Assembly (NCBI GenBank): GCA_903900265.1
Contig: CAIUMM010000206.1
Location: 1-64,000 of the forward strand
From: an uncultured Pseudomonadota bacterium
Lineage (GTDB): Bacteria; Myxococcota_A; UBA796; SXON01
Length of the DNA stretch: 64,000 nt
Direction of reading: 5' to 3'
Shown here piece after piece: positions 50,267 through 58,948 of the stretch (positions are counted from its first letter, which is position 1; each line of letters opens with the position of its first letter). The notes below the pieces were generated by a model. It saw only the letters and a program-made list of their open reading frames with translations, was not told the origin of the DNA and did no database searches. Made by a program: the position numbers and the translations under genes.

Positions 50267-51025
50267 CTATCCGTAGATCGCGATGAACAGCTTGCTGAGC
50301 AGGAAGTCGGAGATGAGCACGCCGACCGCGCTCGCGACCACCGCGCGGGTGGTGGACAAGCCTACGCCTTCGGTGCCGCCGGTGGTGTTCATCCCGACGA
50401 AACAGCCGGTGATGCCGATGATGTACCCGAAGAACATCGATTTTCCGAGACCATGCATCAGATCGACGATGCCGAGGGTCTCCAGCACCTGCGAGTAGAA
50501 GAATCGCGGCGTGACGCCAACCTCTTGGATGGTGATCAGCATGCCGCCGAAGCACCCGATGACGTCGGCCATCATCGTGAGCAGCGGCAGCGCGATCATG
50601 CACGCGACGACGCGGGGCGCGACCAGCTTCTTGATCGGGTCGGCGCCGAGCGCGCGGATCGCGTCGACCTGCTCGGTGACCACCATCGAGCCCAGCTCGG
50701 CAGCAAAGCCGGAGCCGATGCGCCCGCCCACCAACAGGGCCGTCAGCACCGGACCCAGCTCGCGGACGATGCCGAGCGAGACCAGCTTGCCGGTGTACAT
50801 GCTCGCGCCGTAGGTTTGCAAGCCCGAGGCGAACTGAAGCGCGAGCACCATCCCGGTGAAGATCGCGGTCAGCGCGGTGATCGACCAGCTGCCGATGCCG
50901 CTGGTGTCGAGCTGGGCGATGAGCGCGCGCAGCTCCCACGGGCGTCGAAAGAACGCCGTCGTGGTGTGCACCGTCAGCATCCCGAGCGCGCCGAGGTACG
51001 CGATCAGATCGAGGATGGGCTTCAC
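50267..51025 (-). CDS. mlaE: MlaE-like lipid-transport permease
   Basis: The 252-residue permease has the MlaE landmarks: ITALTAIFTGMVLALQFASG, VRELGPVLTALLVGGRIGSG, AAELGSMVVTEQVDAIRALG and the end TEGVGLSTTRAVVASAVGVL. It forms the inner-membrane channel with MlaF. Its start overlaps the upstream lipoprotein gene by four bases. No MCE-domain protein (MlaD) is encoded on either side. Confidence 0.94.
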   Translation of the reverse strand: MKPILDLIAYLGALGMLTVHTTTAFFRRPWELRALIAQLDTSGIGSWSITALTAIFTGMVLALQFASGLQTYGASMYTGKLVSLGIVRELGPVLTALLVGGRIGSGFAAELGSMVVTEQVDAIRALGADPIKKLVAPRVVACMIALPLLTMMADVIGCFGGMLITIQEVGVTPRFFYSQVLETLGIVDLMHGLGKSMFFGYIIGITGCFVGMNTTGGTEGVGLSTTRAVVASAVGVLISDFLLSKLFIAIYG

Positions 51026-51534
51026 CGGGTGGCCACGAAGCCGTCCACCACGGCTTGATAGGCCGCGACGCCGGCGTCAAAAGCGGAGGCGGGCGCGATG
51101 TAGTTCAGGTCGTAGGTGCAGGCGTCTTTGTTGGTGACGGTGTTGGCGACGGTCACCGGTACGCCGTCGAGCGTGCCGGACGTGACGCGGAGCAGCGCGG
51201 TGCGGCCGTCGAGCGTGCGGTCCGCCTCGGACAACGTGTGCGTGTCGCGCAGCCCGGCGAGGGACTCGAGCGCGAGGTCCGGCAGGCGCAGCTCCCGGTA
51301 GTGGGTGCCGCAGTTTGAGTCCGTGTAGATGCTCGCCCGGATCGAATCGTTGTACCAAGCTTTATCGGCCCCGCCGGGTTTTACCTCCACCCAGTCGGCT
51401 CCGGGCTCCCCGGTGACGTAGTGGCCCTCCAGCCGCTTGGCTTGGCGGTAGCTGGCCGGCATGCACCCCCCTGCGAGGAGCAGCAGACTCACAAACACCG
51501 CGCGCGCGATGCGGGCGTTTCGGGGCAAGCTCAC
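51022..51534 (-). CDS. lipoprotein in Mla operon
   Basis: The 170-residue protein has a lipobox (FVSLLLLAGGC) and a mature domain with two Cys (DSNCGTHY and KDACTYDLNY). The segment WYNDSIRASIYTDSNCGTHY followed by LRVTSGTLDGVPVTVANTVT is seen in small outer-membrane lipoproteins encoded beside Mla transporters, so it probably supports lipid transport. It overlaps mlaE and the upstream ATPase gene by four bases each. Confidence 0.7.
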   Translation of the reverse strand: MSLPRNARIARAVFVSLLLLAGGCMPASYRQAKRLEGHYVTGEPGADWVEVKPGGADKAWYNDSIRASIYTDSNCGTHYRELRLPDLALESLAGLRDTHTLSEADRTLDGRTALLRVTSGTLDGVPVTVANTVTNKDACTYDLNYIAPASAFDAGVAAYQAVVDGFVATR

Positions 51535-52280
51535 GGCGTAGGCTCCTCGACGACGCTCGCCACCCCGGTGATGTCCATGAACAGCTCCTCGAGGGTCTTA
51601 CCGGCCGGCACGATCTCCGCGGGGGTTCCGAGCACCTGGATGCGTCCGTGGTGGATGATCGCGATGCGATCGCACACTTCTGCGGCGACCGCGAGCGTGT
51701 GCGTGGACAAGAACACGGTGCGACCTTCGCCGGCAAGCCGCCGAAAAGTCTCTTTGATCTGGCGGGTGCCGCGCGGATCCAAGCCGACCATCGGCTCATC
51801 GACGATCAACAGCCGCGGCTCGTGCAGCAGCGCGCTCGCCAAGGTGATGCGCTGCTTCATGCCGTGCGAATACGACTCGATGAGCTGATCGGCGAAGTTG
51901 CCTAAGAGCTGCTCGTCCAGCGCCGCCTGGATCTTGGCGGTGAGACCGTCCCGGCCGAACTTGACGTCCATCCCGTACATCTCCCCGATGAAGCGGAGAA
52001 ACTCGCGCGCGGTGAGCTTGTCGTACAGGTACGGCCGGTCGGGGATGAACCCCAGACGGCCGCGCGCCCCGACCGGATCGACGGCCATGTCGATGCCGTC
52101 GATCTCGACGGTGCCTTGGGTGGGCGGCAGTACGCCGCCCAACATCCGCAGGGTGGTGGTTTTTCCGGCGCCGTTGAGGCCGAGGAAGCCGAAGACCTCG
52201 CCTGCGGCGACGTCGAGGTCCATGGGGTGTACGGCCTGAAACGAGCCGTAGCGTTTTTGGATCTGGCGTGCGCGCAACAT
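51531..52280 (-). CDS. ABC-2-type exporter ATPase
   Basis: The 249-residue ABC ATPase has Walker A GLNGAGKTTTLRML, signature YSHGMKQRITLASALL and Walker B LLIVDEPMVGLDP. The pattern GFIPDRPYLYDKLTAREFL is typical of the drug/polysaccharide/Na-exporter (ABC-2) type. No ABC-2 permease is next to it. It heads the lipoprotein-mlaE-mlaF operon, which has its own ATPase. It may work with a permease elsewhere. Confidence 0.88.
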   Translation of the reverse strand: MLRARQIQKRYGSFQAVHPMDLDVAAGEVFGFLGLNGAGKTTTLRMLGGVLPPTQGTVEIDGIDMAVDPVGARGRLGFIPDRPYLYDKLTAREFLRFIGEMYGMDVKFGRDGLTAKIQAALDEQLLGNFADQLIESYSHGMKQRITLASALLHEPRLLIVDEPMVGLDPRGTRQIKETFRRLAGEGRTVFLSTHTLAVAAEVCDRIAIIHHGRIQVLGTPAEIVPAGKTLEELFMDITGVASVVEEPTP

Positions 52281-52366
52281 CGGGATGTAGGGTAACCCAG
52301 CGGCGGGCGATGCTGATGGCGGTTGGGATTGTGTCGTGTCGTGCCGCTTCGGTATAGGAAAGCCCG

Positions 52367-53443
52367 GTGCGGCACCTCCCCGGCAGCTACCTCGTGCTTG
52401 AGACCACCAACCGGTGCTCGGTGGCGTGCGTGCACTGCAGCGTCGGTGAGGCCGCGCACCCGCATCACGACCGCACCGGTTTTGTGGGCGTGCCGCTGGT
52501 GCGCAAGCTGTTGGCGGATCTCGTGGACGCGGACGCTCGCTTTGACGTGTTCATCCCGTTCTGGTTGGGTGAGCCGCTGCTGCATCCGGATTTTTCGACG
52601 ATCTACCAGGAGGCGCTGCGCGCAGCCGGGGAGCATCGCGTTTTTGAGCGCATCGAGGTGCACACGAACGCGACCCACTTGACCGCGGATCGAGTCCGCC
52701 TCGCGCTCAACCAGAGCCCGGTGCCGCAGACCTGGCACCTGACGATCGACGCCACGACCCCGGAGACTTGGAAGCGCATCAAAGGACGGAACGTTTTTAG
52801 CGACGTCGTCGCGAACGTCGAGCATCTGGTCCGGGAAAAAGCCAGGCTCGCTGCGCCTTGGCCGCGTCTGGTGTTCCAGTTCATCGTCAGCGACCGCAAC
52901 GCCCAAGAAGCCGCGGGCTTTCGCGCCCACTGGGAGGGCGTGTGCCGCAGCGTGGGGCTCCCGGTGCGTACGGCGGCCCAAGAGGTGCCGCCGGGCCGCG
53001 ACGCCGTGGTGTTTTTTCGGCAGCTGGATGCGCCGACCCCCGCGGAACAAGAGAAGCAGAATGGGGTGTTTCGCGACACGATGCAGGCGCTCGGCGTCCC
53101 GTTGCCGCGCCCGAGTCAGTCGCCGGAGGTTCTGCAGGGTACGAACACCGCGGTGTGCGGCTGTTTTTGGAAGAGCCCGGTGATCGGCTGGGACGGCACG
53201 CTCACCGTCTGCACCCGCGACAATCGCCTTGAAAATCGGCTCGGAAACGTCGGCGACACCGCGTTCGGCGCGCTCTGGTTTGAGGGCGCGGTCCACCGCT
53301 GGCGCGCCCAGGTCGCGGCCGGCGACTACGCGGGCTTGGCGCCTTGCCAGACCTGCTTCATCCCGCAGTCGTCGAACTACTCGGGGATTACGCCTTCGGA
53401 AATTACCGAGTTTTCTCGACCTGCCCCCGGACCCCGCCGATGA
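52367..53443 (+). CDS. radical SAM/SPASM protein (copy 1)
   Basis: The 358-residue protein has the radical SAM 4Fe-4S motif in TTNRCSVACVHCSVG (C-x3-C-x2-C) near residue 17, a GEP-like loop (WLGEPLLHPDF), HLTIDATTPETWKRIKG, and a C-terminal SPASM-type region (CGCFWKSPVIGWDGTLTVC, CQTC). The GTG start has an open region upstream. Substrate unknown; SPASM enzymes modify peptides, proteins or RNA-related carriers. It overlaps the next radical SAM gene (ATGA). Confidence 0.85.
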   Translation: MRHLPGSYLVLETTNRCSVACVHCSVGEAAHPHHDRTGFVGVPLVRKLLADLVDADARFDVFIPFWLGEPLLHPDFSTIYQEALRAAGEHRVFERIEVHTNATHLTADRVRLALNQSPVPQTWHLTIDATTPETWKRIKGRNVFSDVVANVEHLVREKARLAAPWPRLVFQFIVSDRNAQEAAGFRAHWEGVCRSVGLPVRTAAQEVPPGRDAVVFFRQLDAPTPAEQEKQNGVFRDTMQALGVPLPRPSQSPEVLQGTNTAVCGCFWKSPVIGWDGTLTVCTRDNRLENRLGNVGDTAFGALWFEGAVHRWRAQVAAGDYAGLAPCQTCFIPQSSNYSGITPSEITEFSRPAPGPRR

Positions 53444-54462
53444 ACCTGCCCGAACGGTTGTTGACCCGCGCGACGCCCGTGTTGCAGCAGGCCCGACTCA
53501 AGCCCGCGCCCGGACTGCCCGATCAGGTGCATTTGTCGGTCACCGACCGCTGCTTCTTGCCGTGCGCGCACTGCGACATCTGGAGGAACAAGACCATCGA
53601 TCTGCCCGAAGCCACCTGGCTGAACGTGCTGGATCAGATGGGCGCGTGGCTGGGAAAAGCGAGCGTCAACTTTGTGGGCGGCGAGCCGCTGCTGCGCAAG
53701 GACCTCGAGCGGTTGATGACCCGCGCCACCGCGCTGGGCTTTGACGTCAGCTTCAACACCAACGGCTGGCTGCTCGACGATCGCCGCGCCGCGGGCCTCG
53801 CCGACGCCGGCGCGCGCATCGCGTACCTGTCGATGGACGGCTTTCGCGCCGAGACCATCGACCGCTCGCGGGGGCGCGTCGGCACGCAGGCCAAGCTGGT
53901 CGAGGTGTGTGATCGCCTCGACAAGCGCCCCAACCCGCGGGTGGTGATCGCGTGCATCTTGCATGCCGAAAATGCGGGGGAGATCCCGGACTTGCTGCAT
54001 TGGGTCAAAGAGCGCGGCTACGAGCTGGTCGTGCAGCCCTTGTACCAGAACTTCGGGGAGAACGCCCATGATCCCGCGTGGTGGCGGTCGTCGCCGCTCT
54101 GGCCCACCACGCCGGACCAGCTGTCGCGCATCGATCACGCGCTCGACGTGCTGATCGACGAGCGCAGCCGCTGGGGCAAGGTCTGCAACGAGGTCGCGCA
54201 GCTTCGCGCCTTCAAGCATCACTTCCGCAACCCTGCTGTGCCCAACGGACAGACCTGCAAGGCCGGGCACTCGGACATCGCCTTCGATCCGGCCGGGAAC
54301 GTGCGCCTCTGCTATTTTTTGGAGCCCGTCGGCAACCTGTCCGAAGGCGTCCCCATCGCGGCGATGTGGAACCGCCTCGGCGCGCTGCGGCGGCGCTACG
54401 AGGTCTCGCGCTGTACGCGGAGCTGCAACCTGTTGAATTGCAATTTCGACGCGCCGGGTTGA
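53440..54462 (+). CDS. radical SAM/SPASM protein (copy 2)
   Basis: The 340-residue protein has VTDRCFLPCAHCDIWRNK (C-x3-C-x2-C), VNFVGGEPLLRKDLERL, FNTNGWLL and YLSMDGFRAETID. Its C-terminal Cys set is TCKAGHSDIAFDPAGNVRLC followed by CTRSCNLLNCNF, a SPASM/twitch-like extra cluster. It differs clearly from copy 1, so the pair is functionally distinct rather than a recent duplication. No precursor peptide is visible in the following gap (54463-54580), which holds only GC-rich sequence with a C-rich run. Confidence 0.86.
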   Translation: MNLPERLLTRATPVLQQARLKPAPGLPDQVHLSVTDRCFLPCAHCDIWRNKTIDLPEATWLNVLDQMGAWLGKASVNFVGGEPLLRKDLERLMTRATALGFDVSFNTNGWLLDDRRAAGLADAGARIAYLSMDGFRAETIDRSRGRVGTQAKLVEVCDRLDKRPNPRVVIACILHAENAGEIPDLLHWVKERGYELVVQPLYQNFGENAHDPAWWRSSPLWPTTPDQLSRIDHALDVLIDERSRWGKVCNEVAQLRAFKHHFRNPAVPNGQTCKAGHSDIAFDPAGNVRLCYFLEPVGNLSEGVPIAAMWNRLGALRRRYEVSRCTRSCNLLNCNFDAPG

Positions 54463-54580
54463 GCGCTTGGGCTAGGCCACTCCGTCACGATCTTTTGGCA
54501 CTTTTTTCGCCCCCTCGCGCCCCCTCGCGTCCCCTCCCGCGCACCCGTCCGGGTAGATTCGGGCGCCTCTTTGGTGTGCC

Positions 54581-55732
54581 ATGCTCGTCTCCGCTCTCGC
54601 CCTGCTCGTCGGAATGTCCTCGCCTGCCATCGCGGCTACGCCCCCCTACGATCTCGCGGAGGCGGGCATCACCGTGAACTTGCCGCGCGGCTGGGAGATG
54701 ACGCGCTGGTCGGACTGGGACTTCAAGGGCAAGGCCGACGGCCTGATGTTGGAGATCTGGACGACGCCGTGGCAGGTCGAGGTCCCGGTGGGGACGGCGC
54801 TGCAACCGCTGTACCTCGAGCACCTCGAAGAGCAGCGCGCCAAGGATCCCGCGGTGCTCCCGGGCATCGCCGGCCCGGGCGGCAAGACCGCGTGGGTCGA
54901 GACCCGCGCCACGTTTGGCCTCGACGGCGGCGGCAAGGCGATCGCCTACTTTGCGGCGCTGCCCACCGACGGAAAGGTCGTGCACATCGGCATGTACGGC
55001 GGCGCGAACACCGACCGTCGCGCGTCTGCCGACATGGAGGCGCTGGTCAACGCGCTGGTGATCACCAAGCCCGCGGTGAAGATCAGCGGGGAGCCTGTCG
55101 CTGCGGGCAAAGACGCTGCATTCTCGGTCAAAGCGAGCGAAGGCTGGCGCGGGGTTTTGGCGTCCGAGCGCTCGGACGCCGAGAGCCTGCTGGGCAAGAC
55201 CGGCGCCGGCAAGCTGGACGCCTGCGCGCTGCTGGTCGCGCCTACGCCCACCGGCAAGGCCTCGGTGCTCGCGGCGTGCCCGCAGACCTGGCAGCTGGGT
55301 TTTGCCGATGACGCCTCGTTCGCCGACGACGCCGGCACCTTGCGCGCGCTGGTGTTCGGCAAAGCGGCCGCGAGCATCCCGGACGCCGAGAAAGTCGCCC
55401 TCGCCGACCGCAACGCCATGCTGTTCCGCCCGACGATGAACGACTATGCGCTGCGCTTCGCCGCGGTGCCCTATGAAAAAGGCGCGGTGAGCATCTGGGC
55501 GATCGGCCCGCAGGATCAGGGAGATGTGCTCGAAGCAGGCCTGAAGTCCACGCTCTCTGGCCTGCAATTCTCCGGTCCCGAGAACGGCCTCGCGCAGCAC
55601 GCCATGGGCGACGTCGTCTTCCACGCGCTGTCCTACGATCCGCTGGTGATGGGCGGCGCAGGCGTGATGGTGCTCGGCGTGATCGGTGGGCTCGGCGTGC
55701 TGCTGTTCCGCAAGCCCTCCGCGCCGGCGTAG
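54581..55732 (+). CDS. exported, C-terminally anchored hypothetical protein
   Basis: The 383-residue protein has a signal peptide (ALALLVGMSSPAIAA), two similar domains with PsbP/DUF1795-like starts (ITVNLPRGWEMTRWSDWDFK and FSVKASEGWRGVLASERS), and a C-terminal helix (GVMVLGVIGGLGVLLFRK) with basic end. The whole protein thus sits in the periplasm tethered to the inner membrane. Function is unknown. Confidence 0.68.
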   Translation: MLVSALALLVGMSSPAIAATPPYDLAEAGITVNLPRGWEMTRWSDWDFKGKADGLMLEIWTTPWQVEVPVGTALQPLYLEHLEEQRAKDPAVLPGIAGPGGKTAWVETRATFGLDGGGKAIAYFAALPTDGKVVHIGMYGGANTDRRASADMEALVNALVITKPAVKISGEPVAAGKDAAFSVKASEGWRGVLASERSDAESLLGKTGAGKLDACALLVAPTPTGKASVLAACPQTWQLGFADDASFADDAGTLRALVFGKAAASIPDAEKVALADRNAMLFRPTMNDYALRFAAVPYEKGAVSIWAIGPQDQGDVLEAGLKSTLSGLQFSGPENGLAQHAMGDVVFHALSYDPLVMGGAGVMVLGVIGGLGVLLFRKPSAPA

Positions 55733-55789
55733 CGGATGCTGCGCATGCGCCGGTCTCCGTGGTAATCTGCGGTCCTACGACGAGCTTCT

Positions 55790-57190
55790 ATGCGCACCCT
55801 TCGACTCTCCGCGTTCTCCCTGCTCTCCCTGATCCCCGTGCTTGGCCTCGGCTGTTCGGGCGATGAAGGGGACAGCGAGCCGGTCACCGTGGACGACACC
55901 GGCTCCTCCTGCGTGTCGGACGACGACTGCCTCTCCAACGAGATCTGCGACGAGACCGCGGCCTGCGTGACCGGGGACCGCGACAACGACGCGGCTTCCG
56001 CCACGCCGCTGCAGGACGACGGCGAAGACACCCACTACTACACCGGCAGCGGGCACATCGAACCCGCCGGCGATGTCGACTGGTACGCCTACACCTCACT
56101 CGGCGGCCACTTTGTGCGCGTGGACACCATCGTCGACGACGAGGAGCTGGACACCGATCTGCTCGACACCGTCGTCACCATCTACGATCCGGCCGGCAAC
56201 TTGCTGGCGCAGGAGGACGAGCACCCCGCCGGGAGCGTCGGCACCTATGACTCTGTCGCGTTCGCCTACCTCGCCGAAGCCGGCACCTACACGATCACCG
56301 TCGAAGACGTCGCCGGGCGCTCGGCGCCGGACGTGACCTACACCCTCTCGGTCAAGAACATCGGCTCCGGCGGCGACGAGCCGGATTCGGTGCAGACCAC
56401 CGGCAGCTCGCTCGGGCTCACCGGCGCCGACCTGTGGTACAGCGTCCCGGTGGTGCTGAACCGCGGCGACGGCACCGCCGACACCGCCGACTATGTGCGC
56501 CTGACCTTGCCGTGGAGCGACACCTTCCTCGGGTTCGTGACCACGCTGAGCCCGAACGGCTCGGACTTGACCGAGGCGCTGACGCTGTACAACTCGGCGG
56601 GCACCGTGGTGATGCGCAAGGACGACCCTTCGGTGGAGTCGGTGGCCGGGATCTGCAACTCCGAAGACGACAGCTACGTGCTGAAGGTCGAAGACGTCAA
56701 CGGTGGCGGCGGCAGCACCTACTGGGGCATCATCTTCGCGCTGGTCCGCGAAGAAGGGTACGGAAACGCCCGCGAGTCCGAGCCCAACGAGGCTCCGGGA
56801 CAAGCCGAAGCGCTGGTGGCTCAGGATCAGAACCCGGACGTCGGATCGTGGGTGGCCGGCTACGGCAGCGGCCACATCGACACCCTCAACGATGTCGACG
56901 TTTGGACGCTCAACGTGGACTTTGACGGCGCGTATCTTTCGGTGTTCTACGGTGCGCAGACCTACGGCGGCTTGCTGCTCGCCAACGTCGAGATCGTCGG
57001 CAGCGATGACACCATCGTCGCGACGATGGACGCGACTGAGGGCACCGACGGCACCATCTGGAACGCAGGTCCGGTCCCGGCCGGGGTATACACGGTGCGG
57101 TTTTCGGGTTCAGACGCCAACACCGCGTACGGGGAAGGCGCGTTCTACCAGTTCGCGTTCCACGCCAGCACCAGCCCGCTCGAGCCCTAA
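55790..57190 (+). CDS. PPC-domain lipoprotein
   Basis: The 466-residue protein has a lipobox (LIPVLGLGC), a Cys-rich segment (SCVSDDDCLSNEICDETAAC) like those of extracellular EGF-like modules, and three pre-peptidase C-terminal-type beta-sandwich domains. They are recognised by GDVDWYAYTSLGGHFVRV, YLAEAGTYTITVEDVAG and NDVDVWTLNVDFDGAYLSV. PPC domains usually assist secreted proteases; no protease is present here, so it is probably a surface binding protein. Confidence 0.82.
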   Translation: MRTLRLSAFSLLSLIPVLGLGCSGDEGDSEPVTVDDTGSSCVSDDDCLSNEICDETAACVTGDRDNDAASATPLQDDGEDTHYYTGSGHIEPAGDVDWYAYTSLGGHFVRVDTIVDDEELDTDLLDTVVTIYDPAGNLLAQEDEHPAGSVGTYDSVAFAYLAEAGTYTITVEDVAGRSAPDVTYTLSVKNIGSGGDEPDSVQTTGSSLGLTGADLWYSVPVVLNRGDGTADTADYVRLTLPWSDTFLGFVTTLSPNGSDLTEALTLYNSAGTVVMRKDDPSVESVAGICNSEDDSYVLKVEDVNGGGGSTYWGIIFALVREEGYGNARESEPNEAPGQAEALVAQDQNPDVGSWVAGYGSGHIDTLNDVDVWTLNVDFDGAYLSVFYGAQTYGGLLLANVEIVGSDDTIVATMDATEGTDGTIWNAGPVPAGVYTVRFSGSDANTAYGEGAFYQFAFHASTSPLEP

Positions 57191-57277
57191 TGGCGTCCGA
57201 ATATCGGGCAGCCACGCGCGTTCCATCGCGATAGTGCCCGGCCGTCCGGTCTGCTTCTCCCCCCTTGGAGTCTGCTG

Positions 57278-57961
57278 ATGTCTGCTTTGACCCTCCCTGT
57301 CTCGCGTTTGGCTCGTATGGTTTGCGGTTTGGCCCTGTGCGCGGGCATAGCCGCTGGGGCGTTGCTCAGCGGTCCTGCGTTCGCGGCGGATCCGACCAAG
57401 CACCACGATCACAGCGGCATCGTCGCGGCCTATAAGGGCGCGCCTCCCAAGGTCACGCTCTCGGAAGCCGATGAAGCCAAGCTCGCGAGCGGGCAGATGG
57501 TGCAGAAGCAGGTTCAGACCGGCAATGGCGGGCACGCGGTCGCGTTCATGAACATCAACGCCACGCCAGACAAGGTGTGGTCGAAGATCACCGCGTTCAA
57601 CATGTACCCAAGCTGGGTGGACAACGTGCAGAAGTGCACCGCCTACTCCAAGAGCGGCTCGTTGATCTACGTGGACTTTGCCCTCTCGGTGATGGGGATC
57701 GGCGTCGAATACTACGTGCGGCACGACTACCAGCCCGCGCTCGGGTACCTCACATGGACCCTCGACTATACGCGGCAGTCTGACCTCGACGACTCGGTAG
57801 GCTACTGGCGGGTGACCGCGCTCTCGCCGACCCAGACGCGCCTCGAATACTCGGTCGACATCCGGTTCAAGGGCTGGATCCCGGGCTTCGCGCAGGAGAT
57901 GATCAGCTCCAAGGGCCTGACCACCGCGACCTCGTGGGTGAAGAAGCAGTCGGAGAGCTGA
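57278..57961 (+). CDS. secreted SRPBCC (COQ10/START-like) protein
   Basis: The 227-residue protein has a long signal peptide (ending GPAFA-AD) and a polyketide-cyclase/START-like fold: VAFMNINATPDKVWSKITAF, MYPSWVDNVQKCTAYSKSG, LGYLTWTLDYTRQSDLDD and RLEYSVDIRFKGWIPGFAQE. The helix-grip fold binds a hydrophobic ligand. As an exported member it may carry lipids in the periplasm. Confidence 0.82.
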   Translation: MSALTLPVSRLARMVCGLALCAGIAAGALLSGPAFAADPTKHHDHSGIVAAYKGAPPKVTLSEADEAKLASGQMVQKQVQTGNGGHAVAFMNINATPDKVWSKITAFNMYPSWVDNVQKCTAYSKSGSLIYVDFALSVMGIGVEYYVRHDYQPALGYLTWTLDYTRQSDLDDSVGYWRVTALSPTQTRLEYSVDIRFKGWIPGFAQEMISSKGLTTATSWVKKQSES

Positions 57962-57979
57962 GCGCCGCGGCGCGGGCGA

Positions 57980-58369
57980 TCAGGACTTGGGCCGGTCGTT
58001 CCACCACGCCGCGCCGTAGGTCACGAACAGCTGCTCGCCCGCCAGCACGGGGCGGGAGGTCGTGAAGTGCAGCAGGCGCCGCTTCACGACGGAGCTGTAC
58101 TGGATGTTGGGCTCGTTGGCGTGGTTGAACAGCCCACCCCAGCCTAAGGCCAGGACGCGAAACGGGTAGTTGGGATCGGCCTTGTCGTTGGTGAGCCGAA
58201 ACACGTAGTCGCAGAGCGGCTTTGCGAGCGTGTCGGCCTCGGGCACGATCAGGAACGGGCAGCTCTCGACGAGCACGTCGGCGTCGAGTCGGGCGGTGGT
58301 GAACACGCCCCAGCCGTACTCGCATGCGCGTACGGTGAGGGCAGGGTGACGGAATACGGGGTGTTGCAC
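57980..58369 (-). CDS. SET-domain protein
   Basis: The 129-residue protein is almost only a SET domain: CEYGWGVFTTARLDADVLVE at the N-terminus, then GWGGLFNHANEPNIQY with the N-H-x-x-x-x-N cofactor motif, and LAGEQLFVTYGAAWW with the catalytic-Tyr motif (E-x-x-x-x-Y). Such proteins transfer methyl groups from S-adenosylmethionine to lysine. There are no pre- or post-SET Cys. Stand-alone bacterial SET proteins are uncommon; the target is unknown. Confidence 0.85.
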   Translation of the reverse strand: MQHPVFRHPALTVRACEYGWGVFTTARLDADVLVESCPFLIVPEADTLAKPLCDYVFRLTNDKADPNYPFRVLALGWGGLFNHANEPNIQYSSVVKRRLLHFTTSRPVLAGEQLFVTYGAAWWNDRPKS

Positions 58370-58413
58370 GCCAGCCGTACTATCGCTGTTTCGCCCGCGT
58401 TAGGGTGCGCCCG

Positions 58414-58941
58414 ATGCCGACCTCTCCTGTTGACCCCTCGTTGTTCCCTGACCGTGCGTTGGATCCAGCGCTGGACCCCGCTCTGGATCCTGAGATCAAC
58501 CCGCGCACGCTGACGCCCGATCAGTGGCGCTCGCTGTTGTCCGCGCCCGAGTACGCGATCCTGCGGGAGTCGGCGACCGAGCGCCCGAACACCGGCCGGT
58601 ACCTCGCTGATCCCGGGCCTGGGTCGTTTCATTGCGCGGGCTGCGGGCATCGCTTGTACGGCGCGGAGCACAAGTTCCACTCCGGCTGCGGCTGGCCTTC
58701 GTTCTTTCAACAGGTCGAGTACGGCGCCCTCGAGGTGCACCGGGACGTCAGCCACGGCATGGTGCGCACCGAGATGCGCTGCGCCCGCTGCGGCGGTCAC
58801 CTCGGTCACATCTTTCAAGACGCGCCGCAGACCCCGACCGGGCAGCGCCACTGCGTGAACGGCTACGCGGTGCTGCACGTGCCCGAAGGCAACTCGGTAG
58901 CCGAGGTCTTCCGTGCCCATCGCAACGACAAGTGGGCGTAG
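58414..58941 (+). CDS. msrB: peptide methionine-R-sulfoxide reductase
   Basis: The 175-residue protein has the MsrB domain from about residue 40. It shows FHCAGCGHRLYGAEHKFHSG, GCGWPSFFQQV, a second zinc pair MRCARCGGHLGHIF, and the catalytic RHCVNG. The N-terminus carries a short repeat (LDPALDPALDPE) encoded by a direct DNA repeat. ATG at 58414 is preferred to GTG at 58405. There is no signal peptide, so it acts in the cytoplasm. Confidence 0.94.
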   Translation: MPTSPVDPSLFPDRALDPALDPALDPEINPRTLTPDQWRSLLSAPEYAILRESATERPNTGRYLADPGPGSFHCAGCGHRLYGAEHKFHSGCGWPSFFQQVEYGALEVHRDVSHGMVRTEMRCARCGGHLGHIFQDAPQTPTGQRHCVNGYAVLHVPEGNSVAEVFRAHRNDKWA

Positions 58942-58948
58942 GGCGACG

